Of a DNA stretch of 64,000 nt, positions 1-7,901 are shown in pieces; positions within the stretch are counted from its first letter, which is position 1, and each line of letters starts with the position of its first letter. The notes below the pieces were generated by a model that was given only the letters and a program-made list of their open reading frames with translations, made no database searches and was not told the origin of the DNA. Position numbers and translations under genes: made by a program. This stretch comes from Nitrincola lacisaponensis. GTDB taxonomy: Bacteria > Pseudomonadota > Gammaproteobacteria > Pseudomonadales > Balneatricaceae. The stretch is from assembly GCF_000691225.1 (NCBI RefSeq), contig NZ_JMSZ01000016.1, positions 310,001-374,000 on the forward strand, written 5' to 3'.

Positions 1-908
1 TGCGCCCGCGCATGTTGATGACCCTGACGCCCTGGCTTTACCTGCTGGGTGTCGGACTGCTTGTGGCGGTTATGCTGTTCGGGGTGTCCGCCAAAGGCGC
101 ACAGCGCTGGATTGCACTGCCAGGTTTTCGTTTTCAGCCATCAGAATTGATGAAACTGGTATTGCCCATGGCGATGGCCGCCTATTTGGTGCGGGATCAG
201 TTACCGCCCAGATTTAAGCATATTCTGGTGTCACTGCTGATTATGGCGGTGCCGACGGCCCTGATCATGAAACAACCCGATTTAGGAACCAGTTTGTTAA
301 TTGCCTGCTCGGGCGTGTTCGTGTTGTTGCTGTCCGGCCTTTACTTGCGTTATGTTGTGTCCGCGCTGGTATTGATAGGTGCTGCACTGCCGGTGCTCTG
401 GAGCTTTATGAAAGGCTATCAGAAACAGCGCGTCATGACGTTTCTGAACCCTGAGAGCGACCCGCTGGGTGCTGGCTGGAATATCATTCAGTCAAAAACA
501 GCGATAGGCTCGGGCGGTGTCTCAGGTAAAGGCTGGCTGCAGGGCACACAGTCGCAATTGAACTTCCTGCCCGAATCACATACTGACTTTATTATTGCTG
601 TTATTGGTGAAGAGCTGGGTATCTATGGTATCGGCTTCCTGATATTGCTGTATCTGCTGATTATTTTCCGTGGCATGTTGCTGGCTATGCGAGCACAGGA
701 TAATTTTTCCCGGCTGTTGGCGGGCAGTATCACGCTGACATTTTTTGTATATGTCATGGTCAATATTGGTATGGTGACAGGGTTGCTGCCTGTCGTCGGA
801 GTACCCTTGCCGATGATCAGTTATGGTGGAACATCGATCGTGACACTGATGGCTGGATTTGGCATGCTTATGTCAGTTGCGGCCTACTCCCGGTCACCCA
901 GGCGTTAA
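1..908 (+). CDS. rodA: Peptidoglycan glycosyltransferase RodA (5' partial)
   Basis: SEDS-family membrane glycosyltransferase that polymerises lipid II for side-wall elongation together with a class B PBP (PBP2). The reading frame is open to the left edge of the window. About 300 residues remain of a family length near 370-380, so roughly the first 70-75 residues are missing. The ATG at position 12 is internal. Visible RodA hallmarks are KGAQRW, FQPSE, the KQPDLGTS loop, DPLGAGWNIIQSK, GTQSQLNFLPESHTDF and the C-terminal PVVGVPLPMISYGGTS. The remainder is multiple hydrophobic segments. rlpA and dacA follow on the same strand, as in the usual cell-wall cluster, but mltB, often found between rodA and rlpA, is not here. 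Confidence 0.96.
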   Translation, partial: RPRMLMTLTPWLYLLGVGLLVAVMLFGVSAKGAQRWIALPGFRFQPSELMKLVLPMAMAAYLVRDQLPPRFKHILVSLLIMAVPTALIMKQPDLGTSLLIACSGVFVLLLSGLYLRYVVSALVLIGAALPVLWSFMKGYQKQRVMTFLNPESDPLGAGWNIIQSKTAIGSGGVSGKGWLQGTQSQLNFLPESHTDFIIAVIGEELGIYGIGFLILLYLLIIFRGMLLAMRAQDNFSRLLAGSITLTFFVYVMVNIGMVTGLLPVVGVPLPMISYGGTSIVTLMAGFGMLMSVAAYSRSPRR

Positions 909-924
909 TCCCTGATTGAGGTAG

Positions 925-1806
925 ATGATGCGTTTTCTGTTGGTCCTGAGCCTGTTTTTTCTATTCTTGAGCGGATGTGCATCGCGCACCACTGATGCAC
1001 CTCAATCCCGTCCGACAGATTCTTTTGGGCGTTACTCGATGCAGCATGACAAGGCACCGGTAAATCCGCCTGATGTCAGCAAGGTTCCAGATGCTGTGCC
1101 GCGTTATGAGCCTCATAGCCGGGGTGGTAACCGCAGCCCATATGAAGTATTTGGGCAAACCTATACGGTATTACCGAGTGCTGAAGGCTACCGTGAAACC
1201 GGCATTGCTTCCTGGTACGGGATGAAGTTCCATGGACACCTGACTTCCAATGGCGAAGTCTATGACATGTACGAAATGACGGCTGCACACAAAAGCCTGC
1301 CGCTGCCGACCTTTGCCCGGGTGACCAACCTGGATAATGGCCGTAGTGTGATTGTCCGGGTCAATGACCGTGGCCCTTTTCATGATGACCGGCTGATCGA
1401 TTTGTCCTACGCGGCGGCCTATCGTCTGGATATTTTGCAGCAGGGTACCGGACGTGTGAAAGTTGAAGCGATTACCCCGCGGCCTGAAGCGCATATGCTG
1501 GCATCTGCCGGGCCGGTGTCACAAGCAAGCAGTTCAGTATCACCTGTCAGCCTGCGCGCATCACATGACCGGCGTTACCTGCAGGTAGGTGCCTTCGCTA
1601 CCGAAGAGTCAGCCCGGCGGGCGCAGCAGCAGGTGCAATCTGTTGCAAATGGTCTGCCGGTAGGGATTTACACCGCAGCCCCCTCGGGTTCGGTGGTCTA
1701 CCGTGTTAAGATAGGGCCTTTGACAGTCGGTGAGCCGCTGGATCAATTAATTGCCGGACTGGCTAATGCAGGCTTCCATAGTCCGCATCTGGTCAGCCAG
1801 CCCTGA
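925..1806 (+). CDS. rlpA: Septal-ring lytic transglycosylase RlpA (lipoprotein)
   Basis: Outer-membrane lipoprotein that cleaves denuded (stem-less) glycan strands at the septum in Pseudomonas. The N-terminus is a lipoprotein signal with lipobox LSGC (Cys18). A double-psi beta-barrel spans about residues 88-175, with the hallmarks ASWYG, HGHLTSNGE and VRVNDRGPF. A C-terminal SPOR domain, about residues 214-290, begins near RRYLQVGAFATEESA and binds denuded peptidoglycan. The conserved acidic and His residues of the barrel are present, so it is probably active. It starts 16 bases after rodA. Two ATGs (925 and 928) are possible behind a GAGG site; the difference is one residue. Confidence 0.95.
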   Translation: MMRFLLVLSLFFLFLSGCASRTTDAPQSRPTDSFGRYSMQHDKAPVNPPDVSKVPDAVPRYEPHSRGGNRSPYEVFGQTYTVLPSAEGYRETGIASWYGMKFHGHLTSNGEVYDMYEMTAAHKSLPLPTFARVTNLDNGRSVIVRVNDRGPFHDDRLIDLSYAAAYRLDILQQGTGRVKVEAITPRPEAHMLASAGPVSQASSSVSPVSLRASHDRRYLQVGAFATEESARRAQQQVQSVANGLPVGIYTAAPSGSVVYRVKIGPLTVGEPLDQLIAGLANAGFHSPHLVSQP

Positions 1807-1833
1807 GCTGCTCAGCATTGAACTTGAGCAGCT
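1806..1833. other. Perfect 9-bp inverted repeat after rlpA
   Basis: AGCTGCTCA (1806-1814) pairs with TGAGCAGCT (1825-1833) around a 10-base loop, directly after the rlpA stop. No T-run follows on either strand, so it is not a classical intrinsic terminator. It could be an mRNA-stabilising or Rho-associated 3' hairpin separating rlpA from dacA. Confidence 0.45.
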
Positions 1834-1892
1834 GGCAGTAGTCTATCAGCCGAACCCAAACAGTTGAGTCAATCGAAACGGATGCCTTACGG

Positions 1893-3050
1893 ATGCTAAT
1901 ACGAACTTTCAGTCGCACTGTGTTATTGCTTTTGTTGAGCCTGCTGATCTTTGTACAGGTACAGGCATCGATGATCCCGGCACCGCCACAGATCGCCGCG
2001 CGCTCTTATGTGGTCATGGATGCTGCTACCGGTCAGGTGATTCTGTCGAAAAATGAGCATGACCGCTATCCGCCAGCAAGTCTGGTAAAAATCATGACCA
2101 GCTATATTGCTGAGCTGGAGCTGATTAACGGCAATCTGGCTGAAACCGATATGGTTAACGTCAGTGAAAAGGCCTGGCGTACAGGCGGCTCGCGCATGTT
2201 TATTCAGGAAGGTACACAGGTGCCTCTGATTGAACTGTTGCGTGGCATTATCATCTCATCAGGCAATGATGCATCTGTTGCTGTGGCGGAGCATATTGCT
2301 GGTAGTGAACGTGCTTTTGCTGACTTGATGAATCAGCATGCCCGCCGTTTGGGTATGCACAATACCCACTTCGAAAACTCTACTGGACTGCCAGCTGAGG
2401 ATCAGTATTCATCTGCTTATGACCTGGCGTTACTGGCTCGGGCTCTGATTACCGACTCTCAGCAGTACTATCCGATTTATGCGGAAAAGCATTTTGAGTT
2501 CAATAATATCCGTCAGCCGAACCGGAACCGTTTATTGTGGCGGGATGACAGTGTTGATGGCATCAAAACCGGCCATACTAATGAAGCAGGCTACTGTCTG
2601 GTTGCATCAGCCGTACGTGATGGCATGCGTCTGATCAGTGTGGTCATGGGGTCAGCCAGTGAAGAAACGCGCGCTCAGGAAACCCAGCAGCTGCTAAACT
2701 ATACCTACCGCTTTTATGAAACCAGCCAGCTTTATGCCGCGGGCCAGTCGATCAGCCAGCAAAGAGTCTGGGGTGGTGAACAGGATGAAGTTCAGTTGGG
2801 TGTTGCCGAAAATCTGGCGCTGACCTTGCCTCGCGGTCAACAGGAGCGTCTGGAAGTGGTGCTGGATCTGCCGCGCAATATAAAGGCACCTCTGCAAGCA
2901 GGTGAGAGTGTGGGCGCTGTGGTTGTGTCGCTGGATGGTGAGGTGTTGAGCGAGACGCCCCTGGTAGCCCTGCAAGCGGTTGAGCCCGGCAGCTTCTTTA
3001 AGCGCCTGTGGCACAGTATCTTGCAGTTTTTCATGAACCTGATCAGTTAA
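1893..3050 (+). CDS. dacA: D-alanyl-D-alanine carboxypeptidase (PBP5/6 type)
   Basis: Low-molecular-weight penicillin-binding protein that removes the terminal D-Ala of peptidoglycan pentapeptides in the periplasm. All three active-site motifs are visible: SLVK (Ser63-Lys66), SGN (residues 123-125) and KTG (residues 225-227). An N-terminal signal peptide ends near VQVQA. The C-terminal domain ends in an amphipathic or hydrophobic stretch (FFKRLWHSILQFFMNLIS) like the membrane anchor of PBP5. The length of 385 residues fits PBP5/6. It lies in the rodA-rlpA-dacA-ybeD-lipB series. dacA and dacC cannot be told apart from sequence alone. Confidence 0.95.
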   Translation: MLIRTFSRTVLLLLLSLLIFVQVQASMIPAPPQIAARSYVVMDAATGQVILSKNEHDRYPPASLVKIMTSYIAELELINGNLAETDMVNVSEKAWRTGGSRMFIQEGTQVPLIELLRGIIISSGNDASVAVAEHIAGSERAFADLMNQHARRLGMHNTHFENSTGLPAEDQYSSAYDLALLARALITDSQQYYPIYAEKHFEFNNIRQPNRNRLLWRDDSVDGIKTGHTNEAGYCLVASAVRDGMRLISVVMGSASEETRAQETQQLLNYTYRFYETSQLYAAGQSISQQRVWGGEQDEVQLGVAENLALTLPRGQQERLEVVLDLPRNIKAPLQAGESVGAVVVSLDGEVLSETPLVALQAVEPGSFFKRLWHSILQFFMNLIS

Positions 3051-3068
3051 GACAACTGGGGTTGACGC

Positions 3069-3344
3069 ATGACCGATTCGCCTGAAGCGCCAAAAATTAT
3101 CTTTCCCTGTGCCGACTACCCGATCAAGGTGGTCGGCGATAACGCTGATGATTTCTATGGCTTTGTCGTTGAAACCGTCAAGGGCTTCGATCCACATCTG
3201 GATCTGGAAAAAGTGACCATGCAGGACAGCCGCAATGGTCGTTTCCGTTCAGTCCGTCTGAAAATGACCGCTACGGGTGAAGAGCAGTTGCAAGCGCTGT
3301 TCGAAAAGCTCAAGGCTTCGGGTCGCGTACACATGGTACTCTGA
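3069..3344 (+). CDS. ybeD: YbeD-like DUF493 protein
   Basis: Small (91-residue) cytoplasmic protein of the DUF493/YbeD family, which has an ACT/ferredoxin-like alpha-beta fold and no firmly assigned function. Recognised by the FPCADYPIKVVG start, the central SRNGRFRSVRLKMTATGEEQ stretch and the C-terminal SGRVHMVL. In gammaproteobacteria it sits between dacA and lipB exactly as here. Its stop codon directly abuts the lipB start (TGA then ATG, no spacer), suggesting translational coupling. Confidence 0.92.
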   Translation: MTDSPEAPKIIFPCADYPIKVVGDNADDFYGFVVETVKGFDPHLDLEKVTMQDSRNGRFRSVRLKMTATGEEQLQALFEKLKASGRVHMVL

Positions 3345-3974
3345 ATGCCGGAACTGATTATTCGGCATTTGGGGTTGCAGCCTTATGCGCCGATCTGGCA
3401 GCAGATGCAAACCTTCACCGATCAGCGTCAGGCGGATACACCTGACGAAATCTGGTTGTTGCAGCACCAGCCGGTTTTTACGCAAGGCCAGGCTGGCAAG
3501 TCGGAGCATCTGCTTAACCCTGGTGATATTCCGGTGGTGCAGAGTGATCGCGGTGGGCAGATTACTTACCATGGTCCGGGTCAGCTAGTGGTCTACTTGT
3601 TGCTCGACTTGAGACGCCGCAAGCTGGGAGTGCGTGAGGTGGTCACGCTGATGGAAAATGCCATTATCCAGCTGCTGGCTGAGCTGGATATACCGGCTGA
3701 AGCGCGAGCTGATGCACCGGGTGTTTACGTCAAGGATTGTAAAATCGCTTCGTTGGGGTTGCGCGTACGCCGTGGCTGCTCCTTCCATGGACTGGCGTTG
3801 AATGTCGATATGGATCTGGAGCCTTTTTTGCGCATCAATCCTTGTGGTTACGCAGGAATGCAGATGACCCAGGTAAGTCAGCATGTATCGGGCGTTGAAA
3901 TGGACCTGTTACAGACAGCTCTGCTGAGTCATCTGGTCACCCCGCTGGGTTATACCCAGATAGAGCACAGATAG
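3345..3974 (+). CDS. lipB: Lipoyl(octanoyl) transferase LipB
   Basis: Transfers octanoate from acyl carrier protein to the lipoyl domains of 2-oxoacid dehydrogenases and the glycine cleavage H protein. The conserved [16 protein letters not shown] segment is intact. The catalytic lysine is Lys133 (in CKIASLG) and the catalytic cysteine is Cys167 (in NPCGYAGM). The length of 209 residues is normal. It starts immediately after the ybeD stop. lipA, the sulfur-insertion partner that often follows lipB, is not downstream; the next gene is convergent and unrelated. Confidence 0.96.
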   Translation: MPELIIRHLGLQPYAPIWQQMQTFTDQRQADTPDEIWLLQHQPVFTQGQAGKSEHLLNPGDIPVVQSDRGGQITYHGPGQLVVYLLLDLRRRKLGVREVVTLMENAIIQLLAELDIPAEARADAPGVYVKDCKIASLGLRVRRGCSFHGLALNVDMDLEPFLRINPCGYAGMQMTQVSQHVSGVEMDLLQTALLSHLVTPLGYTQIEHR

Positions 3975-3997
3975 AGCAGCAGCCTGTCATGCAGGGC

Positions 3998-4026
3998 GGA
4001 TGTGCACAGCCATAGCCTGCACATCC
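3998..4026. terminator. Convergent-gene hairpin after lipB
   Basis: A perfect 9-bp stem, GGATGTGCA (3998-4006) with TGCACATCC (4018-4026), lies in the 65-base gap between lipB (+) and the CBS gene (-). No strong T-run follows on either side. It may serve as a bidirectional transcription barrier for the two converging operons. Confidence 0.45.
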
Positions 4027-4039
4027 ATGCCTGAGCGGA

Positions 4040-4426
4040 TTACTCGATATCGTTCATCAGTGTCTGAACAATATCATTCATGCATACCAGACCAATCAGA
4101 TCGTTATCATTCAGTACCACAACACGTTTGACCCGATGACGGGTCATCAGGCTGGCTACATGCTTGACAGACAGACTCTGTCCGACTGAAATCACCGGCT
4201 TGGCACAAATGTCGTAGACATTGATGAGATCGATATCGCCACTTTCTGCAACTACCGTCTTGATAATATTGGTGTAGGTGATGAGACCATAGGCATCGTG
4301 CTCATTGGTTTTATCCACTACCAGTGACTTCAGTTGGTGGTGCTTCATCAGGCTGAGTGCTTCACGCAGGGTTGCAAAGGGTGATACGGTTACAACCTTG
4401 CTGATCATTACATCTTTTACCAGCAT
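4040..4426 (-). CDS. CBS-domain pair protein (last gene of PII/DUF1538 operon)
   Basis: A 128-residue protein made of two tandem CBS domains (a Bateman module) and nothing else. CBS1 runs from MLVKDVMISKVVTVSPF to about residue 65. CBS2 covers about residues 68-128, with HRVKRVVVLNDNDLIGLVCM. Bateman modules usually bind adenine nucleotides and regulate a partner. A good site, AAGGAAGG, precedes the ATG. It is the last gene of an operon of PII-like, CBS and DUF1538 genes, where it probably acts as an energy- or nucleotide-sensing subunit for the membrane protein. That role is inferred from context. It is a diverged paralogue of the CBS gene at 6337-6741. Confidence 0.85.
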   Translation of the reverse strand: MLVKDVMISKVVTVSPFATLREALSLMKHHQLKSLVVDKTNEHDAYGLITYTNIIKTVVAESGDIDLINVYDICAKPVISVGQSLSVKHVASLMTRHRVKRVVVLNDNDLIGLVCMNDIVQTLMNDIE

Positions 4427-4441
4427 GAAATGCCTTCCTTT

Positions 4442-4795
4442 TTAAAAAGTGTCTTTCAGGTGTTGTTCAAATTTCGCCAGCTGTGACAGGTCGATACCAC
4501 CGAGATGCTCCAGCGGAATAGTAAAGACTACACCATGAGAGTCATTGTGTTCCTTGTCGATGATCAGTGTCTGAATGGCTTTCAGAATCTCCAGCGACAA
4601 GCCTTTCTCCAGTACCATGATAATAATCGACTGACTGCCTTCATAGGTCATGCCAAAAAAGGTTTTCTTGGCATTGTTGCCGATACCACGGCCTGATAGC
4701 AGGGTGATACCGCCAGCACCTAGTTCTCTGGAAGCATCGATGACTTTTTGCTCATAGTCTTCGGAAACAATCGCGGCAAGCACGGAAAACTTCAT
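4442..4795 (-). CDS. PII-like regulatory protein (module 2)
   Basis: A 117-residue ferredoxin-fold protein resembling the PII/GlnB superfamily: MKFSVLAAIVSEDYEQKVID for beta1-alpha1, GAGGITLLSGRG leading to the T-loop position, and a basic K-K-T-F segment. The T-loop is very short and lacks the uridylylated Tyr of GlnB. Its start overlaps the stop of the upstream DUF1538 gene (ATGA). That fits a dedicated regulator of that membrane protein, by analogy with AmtB-GlnK and SbtA-SbtB pairs. It is the most divergent of the three PII-like proteins in the operon. Ligand and target are unknown. Confidence 0.8.
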   Translation of the reverse strand: MKFSVLAAIVSEDYEQKVIDASRELGAGGITLLSGRGIGNNAKKTFFGMTYEGSQSIIIMVLEKGLSLEILKAIQTLIIDKEHNDSHGVVFTIPLEHLGGIDLSQLAKFEQHLKDTF

Positions 4796-6279
4796 GGTTC
4801 TGTCCTGTTGAATTTATTCAGCCAGTCCGCTGCAATGGCATAGCACATCACAGTGACAATGGGGAAAATAGACGCAAAGGCGATCAGGCCGAAGCCATCA
4901 ATCAGTACATTACGCCCTTCGATGTGGGTTGCCAACCCGATACCCAGCGCCGTCACCAAGGGAACCGTAACCTCAGAGGTGGTCACCCCGCCCAGGTCGA
5001 AGGCCAGGGCGACAATATATTTGGGTGACAGTGCTGTCAGCAAAATCACCAGCGTGTAGCCGCCAATGATAAAGTAATGAATCGACCCCCCGGTAATCAG
5101 TCGGTAGACGCCGATCGTTATACCGACAGCCACGCCTGCTGCGACCAGAATGCGGATCATATTACCCTTGATTTTACCCGCCGCAGCTTCTTCGGCCTGC
5201 TGCCCCACGGCGATCAGAGCCGGTTCTGCCATGGTTGTGGCAAAGCCGATCATGAAGGCAAACAGGTAGATGAAGCCATAGCTGTTCAGGTTGATCAGCT
5301 GTTCCGCCATGCTGGTGCCGATCGGAAACAGACCGATTTTCAGCCCTACGACAAACGCATACAGGCCGATAATGACCAGGATAAAGCCAAATGCAATCTT
5401 TGGCGGGTTCGACAGCGGGCGTCGCAGAATAATATATTGGAAAAACAGGATGGTGATCAGGATCGGCAGTACATCCCTGAACATGGTGAGCAGATCCAGC
5501 AGACCCTGAACGACAGGGTGGGTGGTCGCCGCCTCGGCGGTTTGAATCAGTTGTGCTGAAGCGCTGTCGATTTCTGCGGCATAGACAAAAATACCGTACA
5601 ACTGCACGCTGATCATCGGTACCATGACGGCCAATGCCACCAGACCAAAGCCGTCAATCAGCGGGTTTCGCCCACGAATGGAGGACGCTAGTCCGATGCC
5701 CAGTGCCGCAATCAGCGGTACCGTGACGATGTTGGTGGTGACGCCACCGGAGTCATAGGCCAGACCGACGATCTCTTCCGGTGCAAAAAATGTCACCCCG
5801 ACCACAGTGATATAGCCAATAATCATGTACCAGTGTATCGGATGGCCAAAGATGATCCGGAATACACCCAGTGCGATTACCAGCCCCACGGAGGTGGCGA
5901 CCAGTAGTCGCAACACCAGCGCATCAATTCGGCCCTCACTGATTTCCTGGGCCTGACTGGCGACAGCGATCAATGCAGGCTCTGCGACCACGGCCGAGAA
6001 GCCAAGAGCGAAACCGAAACTCAAGAGAACAGGGACAGAGCCTTTTTTGGCGAACTGGTTGGAGAGACTTTTGCCGACCGGGAAAATGCTGAGCTCAAGG
6101 CCTTGCAGAAAGAGTGCTACACCGACAGCAACAATCAGCAGGCCGAATGCCATGCTCAGGCTGTTATCCGGGACCTGTTGCAGAATCGCCAGCTGAAAAA
6201 ACAGTACCACCACCAGAATTGGCAGTAGATTTTTCAATGCATGCAGAAAGGCATGGCTAAAACTTTTCAGATACAGCAA
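4792..6279 (-). CDS. DUF1538 membrane protein, two fused repeats
   Basis: A 495-residue polytopic membrane protein built from two homologous halves (about residues 1-250 and 260-495). Each half has a PIL-rich first helix, an AEPALIAV motif, then D-x-GGVTT followed by TVPL, ALGIGLA, a charged loop with GRN and DGFGL. The repeated GGVTT/TVPL and EPALIAV segments look like re-entrant or substrate-binding loops of a secondary transporter with internal repeats. No substrate can be named. The start is a TTG at 6277-6279 behind GAGG; no better ATG is in frame. PII-like and CBS genes flank it. In the neighbouring module the same two halves are separate genes. Confidence 0.88.
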   Translation of the reverse strand: MLYLKSFSHAFLHALKNLLPILVVVLFFQLAILQQVPDNSLSMAFGLLIVAVGVALFLQGLELSIFPVGKSLSNQFAKKGSVPVLLSFGFALGFSAVVAEPALIAVASQAQEISEGRIDALVLRLLVATSVGLVIALGVFRIIFGHPIHWYMIIGYITVVGVTFFAPEEIVGLAYDSGGVTTNIVTVPLIAALGIGLASSIRGRNPLIDGFGLVALAVMVPMISVQLYGIFVYAAEIDSASAQLIQTAEAATTHPVVQGLLDLLTMFRDVLPILITILFFQYIILRRPLSNPPKIAFGFILVIIGLYAFVVGLKIGLFPIGTSMAEQLINLNSYGFIYLFAFMIGFATTMAEPALIAVGQQAEEAAAGKIKGNMIRILVAAGVAVGITIGVYRLITGGSIHYFIIGGYTLVILLTALSPKYIVALAFDLGGVTTSEVTVPLVTALGIGLATHIEGRNVLIDGFGLIAFASIFPIVTVMCYAIAADWLNKFNRTEP

Positions 6280-6336
6280 GTCGGCCTCACATCCATTCGG
6301 TGTTCAGGTCATCAGAGAGCAGGTGATCTGGATAAA

Positions 6337-6741
6337 TCACAGGTTGGGCAGCCCACTCAAAACCAGATCATCATAATTAATAACCCCAATAATTTCATCC
6401 TCTTTGTTCACCACGGGAGCCAGTGTTAAACCAAATTTATCAAACAGCCGGGCGCAAAAGCGGATTTGCATTTGTGCCTTGATGGTCAGAGCCGGTTTGG
6501 ACATGATCTCATAGAGGTTAACGCGTTCGGGCGACAGATTGCGTGCCAATACTTTTTTGGCGATATCTGACAGCAGTACAATCCCATACTCGTCCTGTGC
6601 GTCGCGCTTCTCCACAATTAATACTTGTGCCTGAGTACGGCGCATCAGCTCAACGGCATCCTTCACGGTGACCAGTCCATCAATAATGCGAAAGTTCTGA
6701 TTCATGACATCGCAGACAAACTGTGCTTTAGGTTGTGACAT
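6337..6741 (-). CDS. CBS-domain pair protein (module 1)
   Basis: A 134-residue protein consisting of two CBS domains: about residues 8-70 (KAQFVCDVMNQNFRIIDGLV) and 75-134 (YEIMSKPALTIKAQMQIRFC). Expected to bind adenosyl nucleotides and sense energy state, from the general property of Bateman modules. I choose the ATG at 6739-6741 because GGAG lies 8 bases upstream; an in-frame TTG overlaps the preceding stop at 6747. It follows a PII-like gene with a 1-3 base junction and precedes the fused DUF1538 gene after a 57-base gap, so it sits inside the duplicated operon. Confidence 0.84.
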   Translation of the reverse strand: MSQPKAQFVCDVMNQNFRIIDGLVTVKDAVELMRRTQAQVLIVEKRDAQDEYGIVLLSDIAKKVLARNLSPERVNLYEIMSKPALTIKAQMQIRFCARLFDKFGLTLAPVVNKEDEIIGVINYDDLVLSGLPNL

Positions 6742-6743
6742 GA

Positions 6744-7100
6744 TCAAGTCTCCATATCCAGGTTCAGATGCTGTGCCAGGGATTTAATCTGATGCTTTAC
6801 ACCCAGGGCATCTTCAACATCCAGTTGCAGTGCAATGCCGGTTCCAGAGGTATCATCGAACTCACCGACTTCGGCTATTTTTTCCAGAATCTTGCGGCAG
6901 CGATGTTCCTCAACCAGCAGCAAGAGCACATCCCTGCTACTGGTAATTTCCAGACCAAAGACGCCGCGGGTTTTTTTCAAACCTTCACCTCGGGCATTAT
7001 TGATGATTGTAGCTCCAGTGGCACCTGCATCACGTGCTGCATCCAGTAGGGCATCGGTTTTGTCATCTTCAACAAATGCGAGAATCAACTTGAAGCGCAT
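6744..7100 (-). CDS. PII-like regulatory protein (module 1, distal)
   Basis: A 118-residue PII-superfamily-like protein: MRFKLILAFVEDDKTDALLD (beta1/alpha1), AGATGATIINNARGEG before the T-loop position, FGLEITSSRDVLLLLVEE (beta3), then an alpha2 helix and GTGIALQLDVEDALG. The loop between beta2 and beta3 is much shorter than the GlnB T-loop. It overlaps the upstream DUF1538 gene by one base (TGATG), implying translational coupling. By eye it is closely related to the PII-like gene at 8676-9023, so the two are probably recent duplicates and may form heterotrimers. Confidence 0.82.
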   Translation of the reverse strand: MRFKLILAFVEDDKTDALLDAARDAGATGATIINNARGEGLKKTRGVFGLEITSSRDVLLLLVEEHRCRKILEKIAEVGEFDDTSGTGIALQLDVEDALGVKHQIKSLAQHLNLDMET

Positions 7101-7891
7101 CAGTTTTCTCCTTGAGTCCTGTGTGTTGACTCGCTGTATTGACGGTTACGTTTTTCCATCCATTCAGCAATTTGGGCATAGCCCATGACCGTAATAATTG
7201 GAAACAGGCATGCCAGTGCAATCATGCCAAATCCATCCAATAGTGGATCTCTCCCCGGAATCGAACTGGCAAGTCCCAGTCCCAGGGCAGCAATGATCGG
7301 TACAGTAATCGTGGAGGTGGTCACGCCACCGGAATCAAATGCCAGTGGAATAATACTGCGGGGTGAGCGCAGTGTTTGCAGTATCACCAGGACATAGGCT
7401 GCCAGAATAAAGCCGTGCAGCGGCAAACCCATGACAATACGCCAGCTGCCGAGGGTGATACCAATGGCCATACCCAATGCGACAGCTATGCGTAAAATAA
7501 ACGGGTTGATGGTGCCACCGGATATCTCACCCGCCTTGATGGATACGGCAATGAGTGAAGGCTCGGCAATGGTAGTGCTGGCACCTATGGCGAATGCAAA
7601 AATATAGACCCAGTAATAGTCGCTCCAATGTCGCTGAGCTCCTTCAGCCAGCACTGGTAAAAAGGCTGCAGAGGTGAGTTGTTCGGCCATCATCCCGCCC
7701 ATGGGGAAAAGTGCCATTTCCAGTCCGAGCAGGAACAGGCTGAGTCCGATCAGTACCAGGAAAAAGCCTGTGAGCACTTGAAACAGCCGTTGAACCTTTT
7801 TGCGAATTACCAGATATTGAAAGCCAAAGATGATTGCAATAATCGGCGCTATGTCCAGTGTGGTGCTGAAAAGAATCTTTATAAATTCCAT
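7100..7891 (-). CDS. DUF1538 membrane protein, C-half type
   Basis: A 263-residue membrane protein equivalent to the second half of the 495-residue DUF1538 protein. It has an N-terminal hydrophobic helix, FALGASTTIAEPSLIAVS-like signature around residue 105, then AFDSGGVTT, ITVPIIAALGLGLASS and GRDPLLDGFGMIALACLFPI. The C-terminus is a short charged tail (MEKRNRQYSE). It lies 10 bases after the N-half-type gene (7902-8648), so the pair probably assembles into one transporter-like complex. GAGAAC precedes the ATG. Function unknown; transporter role inferred. Confidence 0.86.
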   Translation of the reverse strand: MEFIKILFSTTLDIAPIIAIIFGFQYLVIRKKVQRLFQVLTGFFLVLIGLSLFLLGLEMALFPMGGMMAEQLTSAAFLPVLAEGAQRHWSDYYWVYIFAFAIGASTTIAEPSLIAVSIKAGEISGGTINPFILRIAVALGMAIGITLGSWRIVMGLPLHGFILAAYVLVILQTLRSPRSIIPLAFDSGGVTTSTITVPIIAALGLGLASSIPGRDPLLDGFGMIALACLFPIITVMGYAQIAEWMEKRNRQYSESTHRTQGEN

Positions 7892-7901
7892 TGTGTAGTT
7901 C

